A stretch of DNA of 64,000 nucleotides from Nonomuraea candida (GCF_000725485.1 NZ_JOAG01000005.1:124001-188000); one strand, 5' to 3'; numbered from the stretch's first letter, positions 8,351 to 17,610 are shown. Numbers and translations are program-made. The notes: a model not told the origin generated them from the letters alone.

Positions 8351-8794
8351 ATGTTCATGCGGATCGACCACATCGGGATCGCCTGCCACGACCTTGAGGA
8401 GAAGATCGAGTTCTTCTCCCGGACGTTCGAGCTGACGGTCGTGGCCAGGGAGGTGAACGAGGAGCAGGGCGTCAAGGAGGCCATGCTGCACATCGCCGAC
8501 GGCGCGGGCGGGGGCTCCTACATCCAGCTCCTGGAGCCGCTCTCGGAGGACTCGCCCGTGGGCAAGTTCCTGGCCAGGCGCGGCGAGGGCGTGCACCACG
8601 TGGCGTTCGGGGTGAACGACGTGGCCGACGCGATGGCCAGGATCAATGAGAAGGGCGTGCGACTGCTGGACGAGCGCCCCCGGCACGGGTCGATGAACTC
8701 GCGGATCGCGTTCCTGCACCCCAAGGACGTGGGGGGAATGCTGACGGAATTGGTCCAGGCCAGCGATTCCGGCAAACCATCACAAAACGTGTAA
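8351..8794 (+). CDS. mce: methylmalonyl-CoA epimerase
   Basis: 147 aa, a single VOC/glyoxalase-fold pair. [13 protein letters not shown] supplies the first metal-binding His, [14 protein letters not shown] the second, and GGMLTELVQ the Glu ligand, as in known epimerases. [17 protein letters not shown] is a family hallmark. It interconverts (R)- and (S)-methylmalonyl-CoA ahead of the B12-dependent mutase. GGAGGT about 9 nt before the ATG fixes the start. The adenosyltransferase at 25.7 kb would supply the mutase cofactor; the mutase itself is not in this window. Confidence 0.93.
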   Translation: MFMRIDHIGIACHDLEEKIEFFSRTFELTVVAREVNEEQGVKEAMLHIADGAGGGSYIQLLEPLSEDSPVGKFLARRGEGVHHVAFGVNDVADAMARINEKGVRLLDERPRHGSMNSRIAFLHPKDVGGMLTELVQASDSGKPSQNV

Positions 8795-8976
8795 TCCGTT
8801 CATATGTAACTAGTCACGCAGAAAGATGGACGGGGCTTCGCACGTGGCACCAGCGGAGTACGCTTGACCTTCCACCGGACACGGGGCCTGCCGAGAGGCA
8901 CAGGCTCCTGGTACGGATGCCCCGAACCCCCCGTCCGGCCCGTGTAGCCGTCTCGACAACCCAGGATCGAGCCTCC

Positions 8977-10269
8977 ATGCAGTCCGACATCGACGCCCAG
9001 CTCAACAACTTCTTCGAGGACGCCCCAGCACGCGAGTTCGACGTGGTGCTCCGCGGTTACGACCGGCACCAGGTCCACGATCACCTCAAGCAGCTCGACG
9101 GGGAGCTGCGCCAGGCCCGTGAGCAGGTCGCCAGCCTCCAGCGCGATCTGTCCGACTCCCAGCGCCAGTTGCAGGAGCAGGAGCGTCCCACCTACTCCGG
9201 CCTCGGCGCCCGCATCGAGCAGTTGCTCCGGCTGGCCGAGGAGCAGGCGACCGAGCTCGTCCAGGCCGCCAGGTCAGAGGCCAACGAGATCAAGGCCGCC
9301 GCCAAGGTCGAGGCCGCCGACCTGCGCGCCGCCGCCGAGGCCGAGGCCGCCGAGAAGCGGGCTCAGGCCGCGCGCGAGAGCGACGAGATGCGCACGACTG
9401 CCGAGCGGGAGGCCGAGGACATCCGCTCCACCGCCCGCCGCGAGGCCGACGAGCTGACCAACACCACCGAGCGCGAGGCCGCCAAGCTGCGCGCCACCGC
9501 CGACCACGAGGTGGCCGAGAAGCGCGCCGACGCCGAGCGGGAGATCGCCAAGCTCCGCACCACCACCGAGCGCGAGGTGGCGCAGCTGCGCGCCTCGACC
9601 AAGCGCGAGCGCGACGAGGTGCTGACCACCGCCAAGCGGCAGGCCGACGAGATGCGCGCGCAGGCGCAGCGGGTGCTGGAGGAGTCGGAGGCCAAGCGGG
9701 CCCAGGACGAGGCCGAGTTCGAGATCCAGCTCGCCTCCCGCCGCGAGGAGGCCGAGCGCCAGGAGGCCGAGCGCCACGCCACCGCGCAGGCCGCGACGCA
9801 GAAGCTGGTCGCCGAGGCCGAGCAGCGCGCCGCCACCGCCGAGTCGCGGGCCACGAAGGCCACCCAGCAGGCCGAGCAGACCCGCCGTGAGGCCGACCTG
9901 CACGCCAAGCAGCTCGTCGCGAACGCCCGCAAGAGCGCCGACACGATCGTGGCCGAGGCCAAGGCGAGCGCCGAGACGATCGTCACCGAGGCGAAGACCG
10001 AGGCCGAGCGCACCCGTTCGGCGATGCAGCGCCAGGTCGACGAGCTGACCCGCCAGCGCGACAGCATCACCAGCCACCTGGCCCAGCTCCGCCAGCTCCT
10101 CGGCGGCGCCGCCCTGCCGGGCATGGAGCCGGAGCCCGCGGTCACCGCGGCCCCGCCGAAGCCCGCGCTCGCCGCGCCCGCGGCCGAGCCGCCGGCCCCG
10201 CCGACGACCCCCGCGCCCAAGGTGGAGGTCAAGAAGGCCGACGACGACGCCGAGTGGTGGCAGGAGTAA
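8977..10269 (+). CDS. long coiled-coil protein, DivIVA/Scy-FilP type
   Basis: 430 aa from ATG 8977. The first ~60 residues (FFEDAPAREFDVVLRGYDRH, QVHDHLKQLDGEL) match the DivIVA-like N-terminal domain of Streptomyces Scy/'cellulose-binding' proteins. Residues ~60-370 form an almost unbroken Ala/Glu/Arg coiled coil with repeating E-A-E-x-R-R/T-x-A blocks (AEREAEDIRSTARREADELT). The tail is Pro/Ala-rich, ending DDDAEWWQE. The family scaffolds polar growth and hyphal cytoskeleton at the membrane; that role is inferred. Upstream in-frame sequence to 8917 lacks family similarity. A strong hairpin follows at 10307. Confidence 0.8.
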   Translation: MQSDIDAQLNNFFEDAPAREFDVVLRGYDRHQVHDHLKQLDGELRQAREQVASLQRDLSDSQRQLQEQERPTYSGLGARIEQLLRLAEEQATELVQAARSEANEIKAAAKVEAADLRAAAEAEAAEKRAQAARESDEMRTTAEREAEDIRSTARREADELTNTTEREAAKLRATADHEVAEKRADAEREIAKLRTTTEREVAQLRASTKRERDEVLTTAKRQADEMRAQAQRVLEESEAKRAQDEAEFEIQLASRREEAERQEAERHATAQAATQKLVAEAEQRAATAESRATKATQQAEQTRREADLHAKQLVANARKSADTIVAEAKASAETIVTEAKTEAERTRSAMQRQVDELTRQRDSITSHLAQLRQLLGGAALPGMEPEPAVTAAPPKPALAAPAAEPPAPPTTPAPKVEVKKADDDAEWWQE

Positions 10270-10306
10270 CGCGGGGGCCATACACGGGGGCTGAATGACG
10301 GCTGGG

Positions 10307-10340
10307 GAGAGCCTGGCGACCGGAAGGTCGCTAGGCTCTC
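10307..10340 (+). terminator. Rho-independent terminator after coiled-coil gene
   Basis: 15-bp stem with one G-T type mismatch (GAGAGCCTGGCGACC / GGTCGCTAGGCTCTC), GGAA tetraloop, followed by TCTTT. It lies 38 bp after the stop and before the next start. Confidence 0.75.
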
Positions 10341-10411
10341 TCTTTGCCGTCGGGCGAGCACGAACCGGTGCTCCCCCGTCATGCAGTGTCGCCGATCCCC
10401 CTGGAGTGTCC

Positions 10412-11575
10412 TTGTCCGCAGAGGTCGAGCCCGCGAGCGAGCAGGAAGAACGGCGGGCGTCCGAGCAGGCGCCGGCGCAGGCCCGGGAGCGGGCGGAGGA
10501 GCCGGGCCGGAGCAAGGACGACGCGAGCGCGCCCTACGGGCTGCCCGGCAAGCCGTTCGCCCGCGGCCCGTTCCTGTTCGGTCTGGTCGGCGGCCTGGGC
10601 GTGCTGACGGCGCTGGCGCTGGCCCAGATGATCGTGGCCTCGCTCAGCACGATCATCCTGGTCGTGGTGGCGATGTTCCTGGCCGTCGGGCTGAACCCGG
10701 CCGTCGAGGCCCTGCAGCGGCGCGGCCTGGCCAGGCGGGGCGCGATCTCGATCGTGTTCGCCGGGGTCATCGTGGCGTTCGCGCTGTTCGGGCTGGCCAT
10801 CGTGCCGCCGGTCAGCAAGCAGCTCACCGAGTTCATCGACGCGGTGCCGGGCTACATCACCGAGCTGAGCAACCATCCGACGCTGCGCCAGCTCGACGCC
10901 GACTACCAGATCCTCCCGCAGCTGCGCACGTTCGTGACGAACACCCTGGGCCCGTCGCTGGCGACCGGCATCATGGGCGCGGGCCTGGTGGTGCTCAACG
11001 GCGTGTTCACCACGGTGACGCTGCTGGTGCTCATGCTGTACTTCCTGGGCTCGCTGCACACGATCAAGGACTACCTGCTCAAGCTCGTGCCGGCCTCGCG
11101 CAGGCCGCGCACGCGCGCGATCACCGAGGAGATCCTCGGCGGCATCGGCGGCTACGTGGCGGGCAACGTGCTGATCTCGGTCATCGCGGGCGTGCTGACC
11201 TGGATCTTCCTGTCGATCGTCGGGGTGCAGTACGCGCTCGCGCTCGCCCTGGTCGTGGCGCTGACGGACCTGATCCCGCTGGTGGGCGCCACGATCGGCG
11301 CGGTGCTGGTGACCTGCGTGGCCCTGCTGGAGTCGTGGCCCGCCGGGATCGCGTGCGCCATCTTCTTCGTGGTCTACCAGCAGGTCGAGAACTACTTCAT
11401 CTATCCCAAGGTGATGAGGCGCTCGGTGGACGTGACGCCGGCGGTGACGGTGATCGCGGCGCTGTTCGGCGGCGCGCTGCTGGGCATCGTGGGCGCGCTG
11501 CTGGCCATCCCGGTGGCGGCGGCCATCGCGCTGATCATCCGCGAGCTCGTGCTGCCCCGCCAGGACCGCGTCTGA
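10412..11575 (+). CDS. AI-2E family transporter (UPF0118-type permease)
   Basis: 387 aa. An acidic, disordered N-terminus (SAEVEPASEQEERRASEQ) precedes paired transmembrane helices (FLFGLVGGLGVLTALALAQM, TIILVVVAMFLAVGLNPAVE), a soluble middle domain (PPVSKQLTEFIDAVPGYI) and a C-terminal membrane block (ADLIPLVG-like LTDLIPLVGATIGAVLV, GGALLGIVGALLAIPVAAA), the standard AI-2E layout. Substrates of actinobacterial members are unknown; some are Na+/H+ antiporters. Start: TTG 10412 has GGAG with 5-nt spacing, whereas GTG 10406 overlaps that GGAG. Convergent with the hydrolase at 11604. Confidence 0.88.
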   Translation: MSAEVEPASEQEERRASEQAPAQARERAEEPGRSKDDASAPYGLPGKPFARGPFLFGLVGGLGVLTALALAQMIVASLSTIILVVVAMFLAVGLNPAVEALQRRGLARRGAISIVFAGVIVAFALFGLAIVPPVSKQLTEFIDAVPGYITELSNHPTLRQLDADYQILPQLRTFVTNTLGPSLATGIMGAGLVVLNGVFTTVTLLVLMLYFLGSLHTIKDYLLKLVPASRRPRTRAITEEILGGIGGYVAGNVLISVIAGVLTWIFLSIVGVQYALALALVVALTDLIPLVGATIGAVLVTCVALLESWPAGIACAIFFVVYQQVENYFIYPKVMRRSVDVTPAVTVIAALFGGALLGIVGALLAIPVAAAIALIIRELVLPRQDRV

Positions 11576-11603
11576 CGACGCGGCCCCTCGCACCCCCGCG
11601 CCG

Positions 11604-12440
11604 CTACCGCCGGCTGCCGCCGAGCTCCGTCCTGAGGAACTCCGTCCTGAGGAACTCCGTCACCGCCGCGTTGAACGCCTCCGGCTGCTCGACCGCGCTG
11701 AGATGGCCGGCCTTGGGGATGATCTCCACCTTGCCCTCGGGCGCGGCCCGGGCCATGGCCTCGGCGTCGGCGGGCGGGGACAGCTCGTCCTCCTCGCCCA
11801 CGATGATCAGCAGCGGCGCCTTGAGCCCGTTCAGCGTCTCGAAGGAGTCGGGCCGCGCGGCCATCGCCCGCTGCGCCCAGGCCACGGCCCTCGGCGGGGC
11901 CGACTGCACCAGCCCCTTGACCCTGCCGAACACCATGGCCCGCCGCTCCCTGGTGGTCGGCCCGATGAGCGCCGGCAGCACCTCGGTGACCAGCACCTCG
12001 CTGCCCGCCGACAGCACGGCCTGGGCGATGCGTTCCCTGTTCTCCCTGGCCGGGGGCGGGTCCGGGGCGGCCTTGGTGTCGGCCAGGATCACGCCGAGCA
12101 TCCGGTCGGCGTGCCGGCGGCAGAAGGCCATGGCGACGTAGCCGCCCATCGACAACCCGCCGATCACCGCCCTGTCGATGCCCTCCTCGTCGAGCAGCCT
12201 GGCGACGTCGTCGGCCATCAGGTCGAGCGACGGCTCGTCCTCGCCCAGCCGCGACCCGCCGAAGCCGCGCAGGTCGGGAGTGATGACCCGGCAAACCTTG
12301 GCCAGTTCTTCCCGCTGGGCCAGCCACATGGCCGACGACAGCGGGAACGCGTGAAGCAGCACAACCGGGATCCCGGTCCCGGCAGATCTCCTGTAGAGCT
12401 GCACGGACCACACGGTAGCCCGGTTCACGACGACAATCAC
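11604..12440 (-). CDS. alpha/beta hydrolase
   Basis: 278 aa. Oxyanion-loop motif LLHAFPLSSAMW, nucleophile elbow GGLSMGGYV (Ser97), acid in IIVGEEDELSPP and His in PKAGHLSAVEQP complete the triad. Closest in feel to 3-oxoadipate enol-lactonase/non-heme peroxidase-like hydrolases; the substrate cannot be told. GTG 12440 is used as the start, with a weak RBS; GTG codons further in (WSVQLYRR) are alternatives. The C-terminus reads TEFLR-TEFLR-TEL because of a 15-bp tandem duplication. Confidence 0.88.
   Translation of the reverse strand: MIVVVNRATVWSVQLYRRSAGTGIPVVLLHAFPLSSAMWLAQREELAKVCRVITPDLRGFGGSRLGEDEPSLDLMADDVARLLDEEGIDRAVIGGLSMGGYVAMAFCRRHADRMLGVILADTKAAPDPPPARENRERIAQAVLSAGSEVLVTEVLPALIGPTTRERRAMVFGRVKGLVQSAPPRAVAWAQRAMAARPDSFETLNGLKAPLLIIVGEEDELSPPADAEAMARAAPEGKVEIIPKAGHLSAVEQPEAFNAAVTEFLRTEFLRTELGGSRR
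11625..11660. repeat. 15-bp tandem duplication in hydrolase 3' end
   Basis: CTCCGTCCTGAGGAA occurs twice in direct tandem (11625, 11640) with a third partial CTCCGT. In-frame, it duplicates TEFLR close to the stop. Confidence 0.9.
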
Positions 12441-12583
12441 TCAATGTCGCATGCCGATATTCGGAAAGAGGCCCGACTTGCCCGATAAAAGCCGCACTTC
12501 GCTCATGTCCGCCACAAATCTGACATTGCCTGATGACTCATTCCCGCGCACAATCCAGGCACGACCACCCCGAGGTGACAGGC

Positions 12584-13048
12584 ATGCCGCAGACCCGTCC
12601 CGTGCTTCCCGACGCCACCAACGCCGAGTTCCTCCTCCAGGCGCTGCGTGAGGTGAACGAGCGCCGCGCCGCGCACCACGTCCCGCCGCTGGCCATGGAC
12701 CCGCTGCTGGTGGAGTACGCCAGGGCCAGGGCCGCCGCGCTCTCCGGCGGCGCCGGGCACGAGGACGGGCGCGCGGGCACCGGTGAGAACGTCTTCCACG
12801 GCGCGGGCGCGGACATGAGCACCGCCGCCGACGCGGTGGCCGCCTGGTACGCCGAATCCGCCGCCCACGACTGGAACGATCCGCGCCCCAGCCCCTTCAG
12901 CGCGCTCGTCTGGAAGGCCACCACGGCCATGGGCGCCGCCCGCGTGGCGGGCCAGGGCGCTGCCGGGCACGAGACGTGGATCGTCTTCGTGTTCGAGCCG
13001 CCCGGCAACGTCGCGGGCGAGTTCCAGGAGAACGTCCCGCGTCCCTGA
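12584..13048 (+). CDS. CAP (SCP/PR-1) domain protein, apparently cytoplasmic
   Basis: 154 aa from ATG 12584, supported by GAGGTG about 7 nt upstream; an ATG at 12533 would add 17 residues. The CAP fold is seen as LLQALREVNERRAAHHVPPL, the His in GGAGHEDGRAGTGENVF, AVAAWYAESAAHDWN and ETWIVFVFEPPGNV. No signal peptide is visible, unlike most bacterial CAP proteins. The stop lies inside a tandem repeat so that stop-like TGA recurs in successive units. Confidence 0.8.
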   Translation: MPQTRPVLPDATNAEFLLQALREVNERRAAHHVPPLAMDPLLVEYARARAAALSGGAGHEDGRAGTGENVFHGAGADMSTAADAVAAWYAESAAHDWNDPRPSPFSALVWKATTAMGAARVAGQGAAGHETWIVFVFEPPGNVAGEFQENVPRP

Positions 13049-13115
13049 AACCCCGCGTCCCTGAAACCTTACGCTCCTGAAACCACGTGCCCCTGAACTA
13101 CGTGCCCCTGGATCA
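13038..13115. repeat. 16-bp degenerate tandem repeat straddling CAP stop codon
   Basis: Five units: CGCGTCCCTGAAACCC, CGCGTCCCTGAAACCT, TACGCTCCTGAAACCA, then two 15-bp derivatives. The CAP stop (TGA, 13046-13048) lies in unit 1, and units 2-4 each preserve CTGAA. Fills most of the gap to the convergent SDR gene. Confidence 0.85.
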
Positions 13116-13124
13116 ACGCACCCG

Positions 13125-13883
13125 TCACATCGCGGTGGCGCCGCCGTCCACGAAGAGCACCTGTCCCGTCATGTACGCCGAGGCCGCGCTGGCCAGGAAC
13201 ACCGCCGGCTGCGCCATCTCCTCGACGCTCCCCCAGCGCCGCATGGGCACGGTCGCCACCGTGGCCGCGTTCGACGCCTCGTCCTCCCAGAGGTTGCGGT
13301 TGAGGTCGGTGGCCGTCCAGCCGGGGCACAGGGCGTTGACCCGCACGCCGGCCGCCGCCCACTCCACGGCCAGGGTCTTGGTCAGCGCCACCACGCCGGC
13401 CTTGGCGGCGGCGTAGGGGGCCAGCAGCGGCGCGCCGAGCGCCGCCACGGAGGCGACGTTGATCACCACGCCCTCGCCCCGGCCGAGCAGGTGCGGGGCG
13501 ACCGCGTGGCAGACGGCCATGGCGGAGTCGAGGTTGAGCCGCATCAGCTTGTCCCAGCCCGACAGCCGCAGGTCCTTGAACGGGACCAGGAAGTTCGACC
13601 CGCCCGCGTTGTTGACCACGATGTCGAGGTGGCCGAGCCCGTCGATCGCCGCCGCGACCGAGGAGGCGGCCGCCTCGCGGTCGGTGAGGTCGGCGGGGAT
13701 GACGAGCGCGCGCCGCCCCAGGGCCTCGACCTCCTTGGCCACCTCGGCCAACGCCCCGGCCGAGCGGGACACGAGCGCCACGTCGGCCCCCGCCTCCGCG
13801 TACGCGAGCGCGATGGCCCGCCCGATCCCCTTCGACGCCCCCGTGACCAGGGCCTGCTTCCCGCTGAGATCAAACGCGCCCAC
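13125..13883 (-). CDS. SDR family oxidoreductase
   Basis: 252 aa classical short-chain dehydrogenase/reductase. TGASKGIG (residues 15-22) is the dinucleotide site, NNAG (91-94) the structural motif, catalytic Ser145, Tyr157 and Lys161 (INVAS, YAAAK), and CPGWTATDL follows. The C-terminus ends GQVLFVDGGATAM. Resembles FabG/glucose-dehydrogenase-like enzymes; no residue fixes the substrate. Convergent with the CAP gene, with only the repeat tract between them. Confidence 0.92.
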   Translation of the reverse strand: MGAFDLSGKQALVTGASKGIGRAIALAYAEAGADVALVSRSAGALAEVAKEVEALGRRALVIPADLTDREAAASSVAAAIDGLGHLDIVVNNAGGSNFLVPFKDLRLSGWDKLMRLNLDSAMAVCHAVAPHLLGRGEGVVINVASVAALGAPLLAPYAAAKAGVVALTKTLAVEWAAAGVRVNALCPGWTATDLNRNLWEDEASNAATVATVPMRRWGSVEEMAQPAVFLASAASAYMTGQVLFVDGGATAM

Positions 13884-13925
13884 GCTGCCTCCTCCTGAAA
13901 ACCGAACAAGATTCTATGGAGGTAG

Positions 13926-13959
13926 GCCCGGGAACACCAGTGGCCCGGGAACACCAGTG
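13926..13959. repeat. 17-bp perfect tandem duplication upstream of SDR gene
   Basis: GCCCGGGAACACCAGTG occurs twice head to tail, 43 bp before the SDR start, followed by a third partial GCCCG. Non-coding. Confidence 0.9.
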
Positions 13960-14015
13960 GCCCGCCCCGAACTGCCAGGAGCCCGGTCCCCGGCGAACCC
14001 CCGCGAACCGGGCAG

Positions 14016-14046
14016 CGGGCGCGGGGCCACGAAGGCCCCGCGCCCG
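14016..14046 (-). terminator. terminator of the LamG gene
   Basis: Perfect 13-bp stem (arms 14016-14028 and 14034-14046) with ACGAA loop, 6 bp beyond the LamG stop on the minus strand. Confidence 0.7.
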
Positions 14047-14051
14047 GGGAG

Positions 14052-17000
14052 CTACTGGGCGGCGAGCTGTGCGATCTGCTCGGCGCTCAGCACCCCGTCG
14101 TAGGTCCGGACGTCGTCCACCGTCCCCGGCCAGTGGCCGGTGAAGACGCCCGCCGCCTTGGTCCGCCCCAGCTGCAGCGGCCCGGTGGCGTTCCACGTGC
14201 TCACATGGCTGGTGACCGTGGTGGTGGACAGCCGCCCGTTGACGTAGATGCGCAGCTCACCGGCGAGCGGGTCGTAGACGCCGGCGAGGTGGGTCCACTC
14301 CAGCGGGTTGGGGATGGCGTCGGAGCGGGTCCGTACGAGGGCGGCGGCGTCGGTGTCGGCGGCGGCCATGCCGAGCGCCCAGCGCCCCCGCTCCTTCTCG
14401 AACCCGAGCTGGAAGCCCGCGGCCCGCCCGCCCGGCTGCGCCACGATCGCCGTGTCGCGGGTGGGCAGGTAGTCGAGCTGGGTCCAGGCGGCGACGGTGA
14501 AGCCGGTCCTGGTGTTGACGGCCGGGGCGCCCGCCTGGGCGTGGCCGTCCACGCCGTCCAGGGCGAGCGCCCCGTCCAGCCAGCCCGACGTCCACGAGGC
14601 GGCTCCGGACAGCGTCGCGGCGGTCGCCCGGCCCGAGGAGTCGGCCGCCGCGGAGCCGGATTCCTCATCCAGCTTCCAGTGGCCCACCAGCGTGGCAGCG
14701 CTGTTGACCAGTTCGGCGATCTCGTCGGCGAACATCGCGCGGCCGTAGGCGCGCACGTCGTCGACGTCTCCGGGCCAGTGGTCCGAAGCCGCCCCGCCGA
14801 CCTTCCCTCGGCCGATCGTCAGGGGGCCCGTGGCGTTCCAGGGTGTGGTGACGGCGGTGGTGCCCTCCGGGCGGCCGTTCACGTAGAGCGTGATCTGGCC
14901 CGCCGCCGAGTCGTAGACGCCGGCCAGGTGGGTCCATTCGTTCAGCCTCGGGGCGGCGGCCGACAGGGCCCGCGCGACCGGGGCGGCGTCGGTGTCCGCG
15001 CCGGGCACGGTCAGCGCCCAGCGGTCGGCGTCCTTGGCGTACTGCAGGGCGAACCCGCCCCTCCTGGCGCCCTCCTGGGTGACGGCCGTCGCGGTGGCGG
15101 CCGTGCCGGTCAGGCGGGCCCAGGCGGTGACGGTGTAGTTGCGGCCGGTGTCGAGGACCGGACCGGCGGTCTGGGCGTGGGCGTTCGCGAGCCTGAGCGC
15201 GGTGCCGGTCTTGCCGGCGGTCCAGGTGGCGCCGTGCAGGGTGGCCGGGTGGGCGCCCGTGGCGTCGGCGGCCACCGTGCCCTGGCCGTCGTCCAGCGTC
15301 CAGTGACCGCTGGGGCCCCGGCCCGCGTTGACGTTGAAGACGTAGGTGCGGATGGGGCCGAACTGGCCGGCGTGGTCCTTGCTCCGCACCGCCAGGACGT
15401 TCGGGCCGTCGTGGCGCGGCGTCAGCGTGATCGTGGCGGCGCCGTCCTGGCCCGCGGCGACCTCGGTCTTCGGGGTGGAGTCCAGGCCCCACAGGTAGGA
15501 GGCGACGTCGGGGACGCCGTTCGGGCCGAACGTGAACGTGCCGGGCAGCCCGACGCCGTCGCTCCAGGCGTTCTCGGTGTACTGGGGCGAGGAGACCGCG
15601 GGCTCCCTGCCGGGGGCGGTGGCGTCCACGGTGGCCTCGCACCAGGGGCTCCAGGCGCTGCTGGCCTTGCCGTCCTCGGCCCGCACGCGCCAGCGGATCA
15701 GCGCGCCGTCGGCGTACAGGGCCTGCGGGACGGTCGCGGAGAAGGCGGTGCCGGAGGAGCCGAGCGGGGTGACGTACTCGCCGGTCTTCGTGCCGGCGGC
15801 GTCGTACCACTCGAAGCGGCCCTTGACCGAGTTGTCGGCGTCCTTCAGCTTGGCCCACACGCGGGGCGCGGGGGTGCTGATGATCGGCCGGTCGTCGCCG
15901 GAGACGCAGGGGCCGCCCGGGTCGGACCACGTGTCGGCCGCCACGGGGGCGGACGGCAGCGAGTTGTACTCGATGACCAGGCTCGGGTTGTTCTTGAACT
16001 TCTTCCAGGCGTAGACGTCGGTCTCGCTGGTGGCGCGCAGGCCGATGGTGGCCTGGGTCCACTTCTTGGCGGCGGCGTCGGCGATCCAGGACGTGACGTC
16101 GAACTCCACCCCGCCGGGTAGGCAGTTCGCGCCCCACCCCTTGGCGACGTTCTTGGTGTCGAGCAGCCTGCTCCACGACGGCTGCTTGTTCCAGGTGGTG
16201 GTCTTGGAGACCGCGCCGGTCCCCCACGCCTCCACCTTGCGGGCGCTGCACGAGTAGGACCACGTCTCGTACGTGCGCAGCGTCGCCTTGATGATCTGCT
16301 TGCCGTGGATGGTCGAGCCCGTGGCCATGTTGAAGAAGGAGCGGTTCTTCTGCGACTCGACGTGGCCCACCCGGGCGACGTCGCTGGAGTTGAGGTAGTT
16401 GGAGTTGGGCCAGTTGCTCCAGACCGCCGTCCACGAGCCGCGCGCGGCCGAGAAGTACGGGTCCAGGTAGACGGGGAACTTCGTGCCCGGGTCGGTCATC
16501 ATCCTGCGGTCCGGCCGCAGCCGCAGCTTCCTGCCCGTCAGCTCCACGCCCATGGTGGCCTCGCGGGCCTCGGGCGAGCGGCCCTCCTTGAGCGCCCGCG
16601 GGCTCGTCATGCCCTCGGAGTCCCACATCTTCGGGGTGGGCGCGATGAAGATCGTGCCGTCGTTCTCGTCGGTGGCCTCGATGTTGCCGGCCCTGTCCGA
16701 CGCCAGGGTCAGGCCCTTGACCGACAGCGGGAAGGTCAGCTCGGTCAGGCCCGCGGCGGCCGCCCGCGACTTGACGACCAGGAGGTGGGAGAAGCCGTCC
16801 ACGTCGGCGGTGACCTGGAGGTCCACGCCGGGCATGACCTCGGGGTAGGTGGCGGTGTCACCGCTCAGGGTGGGTGTGGGCAGCGGGCCGGGCCAGCCGA
16901 GCTCCATGGTCTTGGCCCCGCGGGCCAGGCGGGCGAGCGGGGCGCTGCCGCCGCCGGAGAAGGTCAGGCCGACCGCGGCGGACACGGGCTCGATCGCGCC

Positions 17001-17420
17001 GTCGGGGCGCAGGCGGAGCGTGGTGTCCACGGGGACCCAGCGGTCGTCCTGGCGCACGCGTACGGGGCGGACGTTCAGCTCCATGGACAGCGTGCCGTCG
17101 GGCCGTGCGAAGACCGTGCGGGTCTCGGTGCGCATGGACTCGATCTCGACCGGGCTGCCGGAGCCGCGCGCCTGCGCGACCGCCGCCTGCTCCGTGCCCA
17201 TCTGCCCCGTGCCCGCCTGCCCCGTGCCCGCCTGCCCCGTGCCCGCCTGCTCCGTGCCCGGCGGCTTCCCCACGGGCTGCCCGGCGGGCCGGTCGGCCGT
17301 GCCGGGCGGCCGGGCCGCCGGGCCGGAAGTCTCTGCGGCCACCGGCGGAACGACCGCCAGTGCCGTGATGGATGTGGTGATGGATAACGCCGCCGCGACC
17401 AGTCCGTGCACTACCCGCAT
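14052..17420 (-). CDS. secreted DNRLRE/LamG-domain protein
   Basis: 1122 aa. A signal peptide (LVAAALSITTSITALAVV, cut near Ala-Ala-Glu at ~30) and a Pro/Gly-rich linker with GTGQA repeats lead into a conserved N-terminal module (METELNV-like SMELNVRPVRVRQDDRWVPV). A DNRLRE-type beta domain spans ~300-480 (FFNMATGSTIHGKQIIKATL). A fibronectin-like stretch follows. Two LamG/jellyroll domains begin near 703 (HWTLDDGQGTVAADATG) and 913 (HWKLDEESGSAAADSSG), each ending in WPG-D-VDDVR-Y. Family members are exported, often glycan- or surface-binding, and N-terminal parts of RHS-like proteins. ATG 17420 has GAGG 5 nt upstream. Confidence 0.88.
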   Translation of the reverse strand: MRVVHGLVAAALSITTSITALAVVPPVAAETSGPAARPPGTADRPAGQPVGKPPGTEQAGTGQAGTGQAGTGQMGTEQAAVAQARGSGSPVEIESMRTETRTVFARPDGTLSMELNVRPVRVRQDDRWVPVDTTLRLRPDGAIEPVSAAVGLTFSGGGSAPLARLARGAKTMELGWPGPLPTPTLSGDTATYPEVMPGVDLQVTADVDGFSHLLVVKSRAAAAGLTELTFPLSVKGLTLASDRAGNIEATDENDGTIFIAPTPKMWDSEGMTSPRALKEGRSPEAREATMGVELTGRKLRLRPDRRMMTDPGTKFPVYLDPYFSAARGSWTAVWSNWPNSNYLNSSDVARVGHVESQKNRSFFNMATGSTIHGKQIIKATLRTYETWSYSCSARKVEAWGTGAVSKTTTWNKQPSWSRLLDTKNVAKGWGANCLPGGVEFDVTSWIADAAAKKWTQATIGLRATSETDVYAWKKFKNNPSLVIEYNSLPSAPVAADTWSDPGGPCVSGDDRPIISTPAPRVWAKLKDADNSVKGRFEWYDAAGTKTGEYVTPLGSSGTAFSATVPQALYADGALIRWRVRAEDGKASSAWSPWCEATVDATAPGREPAVSSPQYTENAWSDGVGLPGTFTFGPNGVPDVASYLWGLDSTPKTEVAAGQDGAATITLTPRHDGPNVLAVRSKDHAGQFGPIRTYVFNVNAGRGPSGHWTLDDGQGTVAADATGAHPATLHGATWTAGKTGTALRLANAHAQTAGPVLDTGRNYTVTAWARLTGTAATATAVTQEGARRGGFALQYAKDADRWALTVPGADTDAAPVARALSAAAPRLNEWTHLAGVYDSAAGQITLYVNGRPEGTTAVTTPWNATGPLTIGRGKVGGAASDHWPGDVDDVRAYGRAMFADEIAELVNSAATLVGHWKLDEESGSAAADSSGRATAATLSGAASWTSGWLDGALALDGVDGHAQAGAPAVNTRTGFTVAAWTQLDYLPTRDTAIVAQPGGRAAGFQLGFEKERGRWALGMAAADTDAAALVRTRSDAIPNPLEWTHLAGVYDPLAGELRIYVNGRLSTTTVTSHVSTWNATGPLQLGRTKAAGVFTGHWPGTVDDVRTYDGVLSAEQIAQLAAQ
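17187..17261. repeat. 15-bp x5 tandem repeat inside the LamG gene
   Basis: Five units related to CTGCCCCGTGCCCGC, encoding G-T-G-Q-A repeats after the signal peptide. The unit is a multiple of three, so copy number can vary without a frameshift. Confidence 0.9.
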
Positions 17421-17610
17421 ACATCCTCGCCCATGCTGAGCAGGGGTTACGCCCGGGACGCGAACCGCCCGGCGTCGCCACGATCTTCGGTTGACGATCG
17501 GATTCTCACTCTGGGCGGCGGTCGCGGTCCATAGTTCTGGTCATTCTGCTCAGAGGTTTCTTACCGGCCGAGAATCCGGCCGAGACCGCCCGGCAAGCTG
17601 CGAAGGCGCC

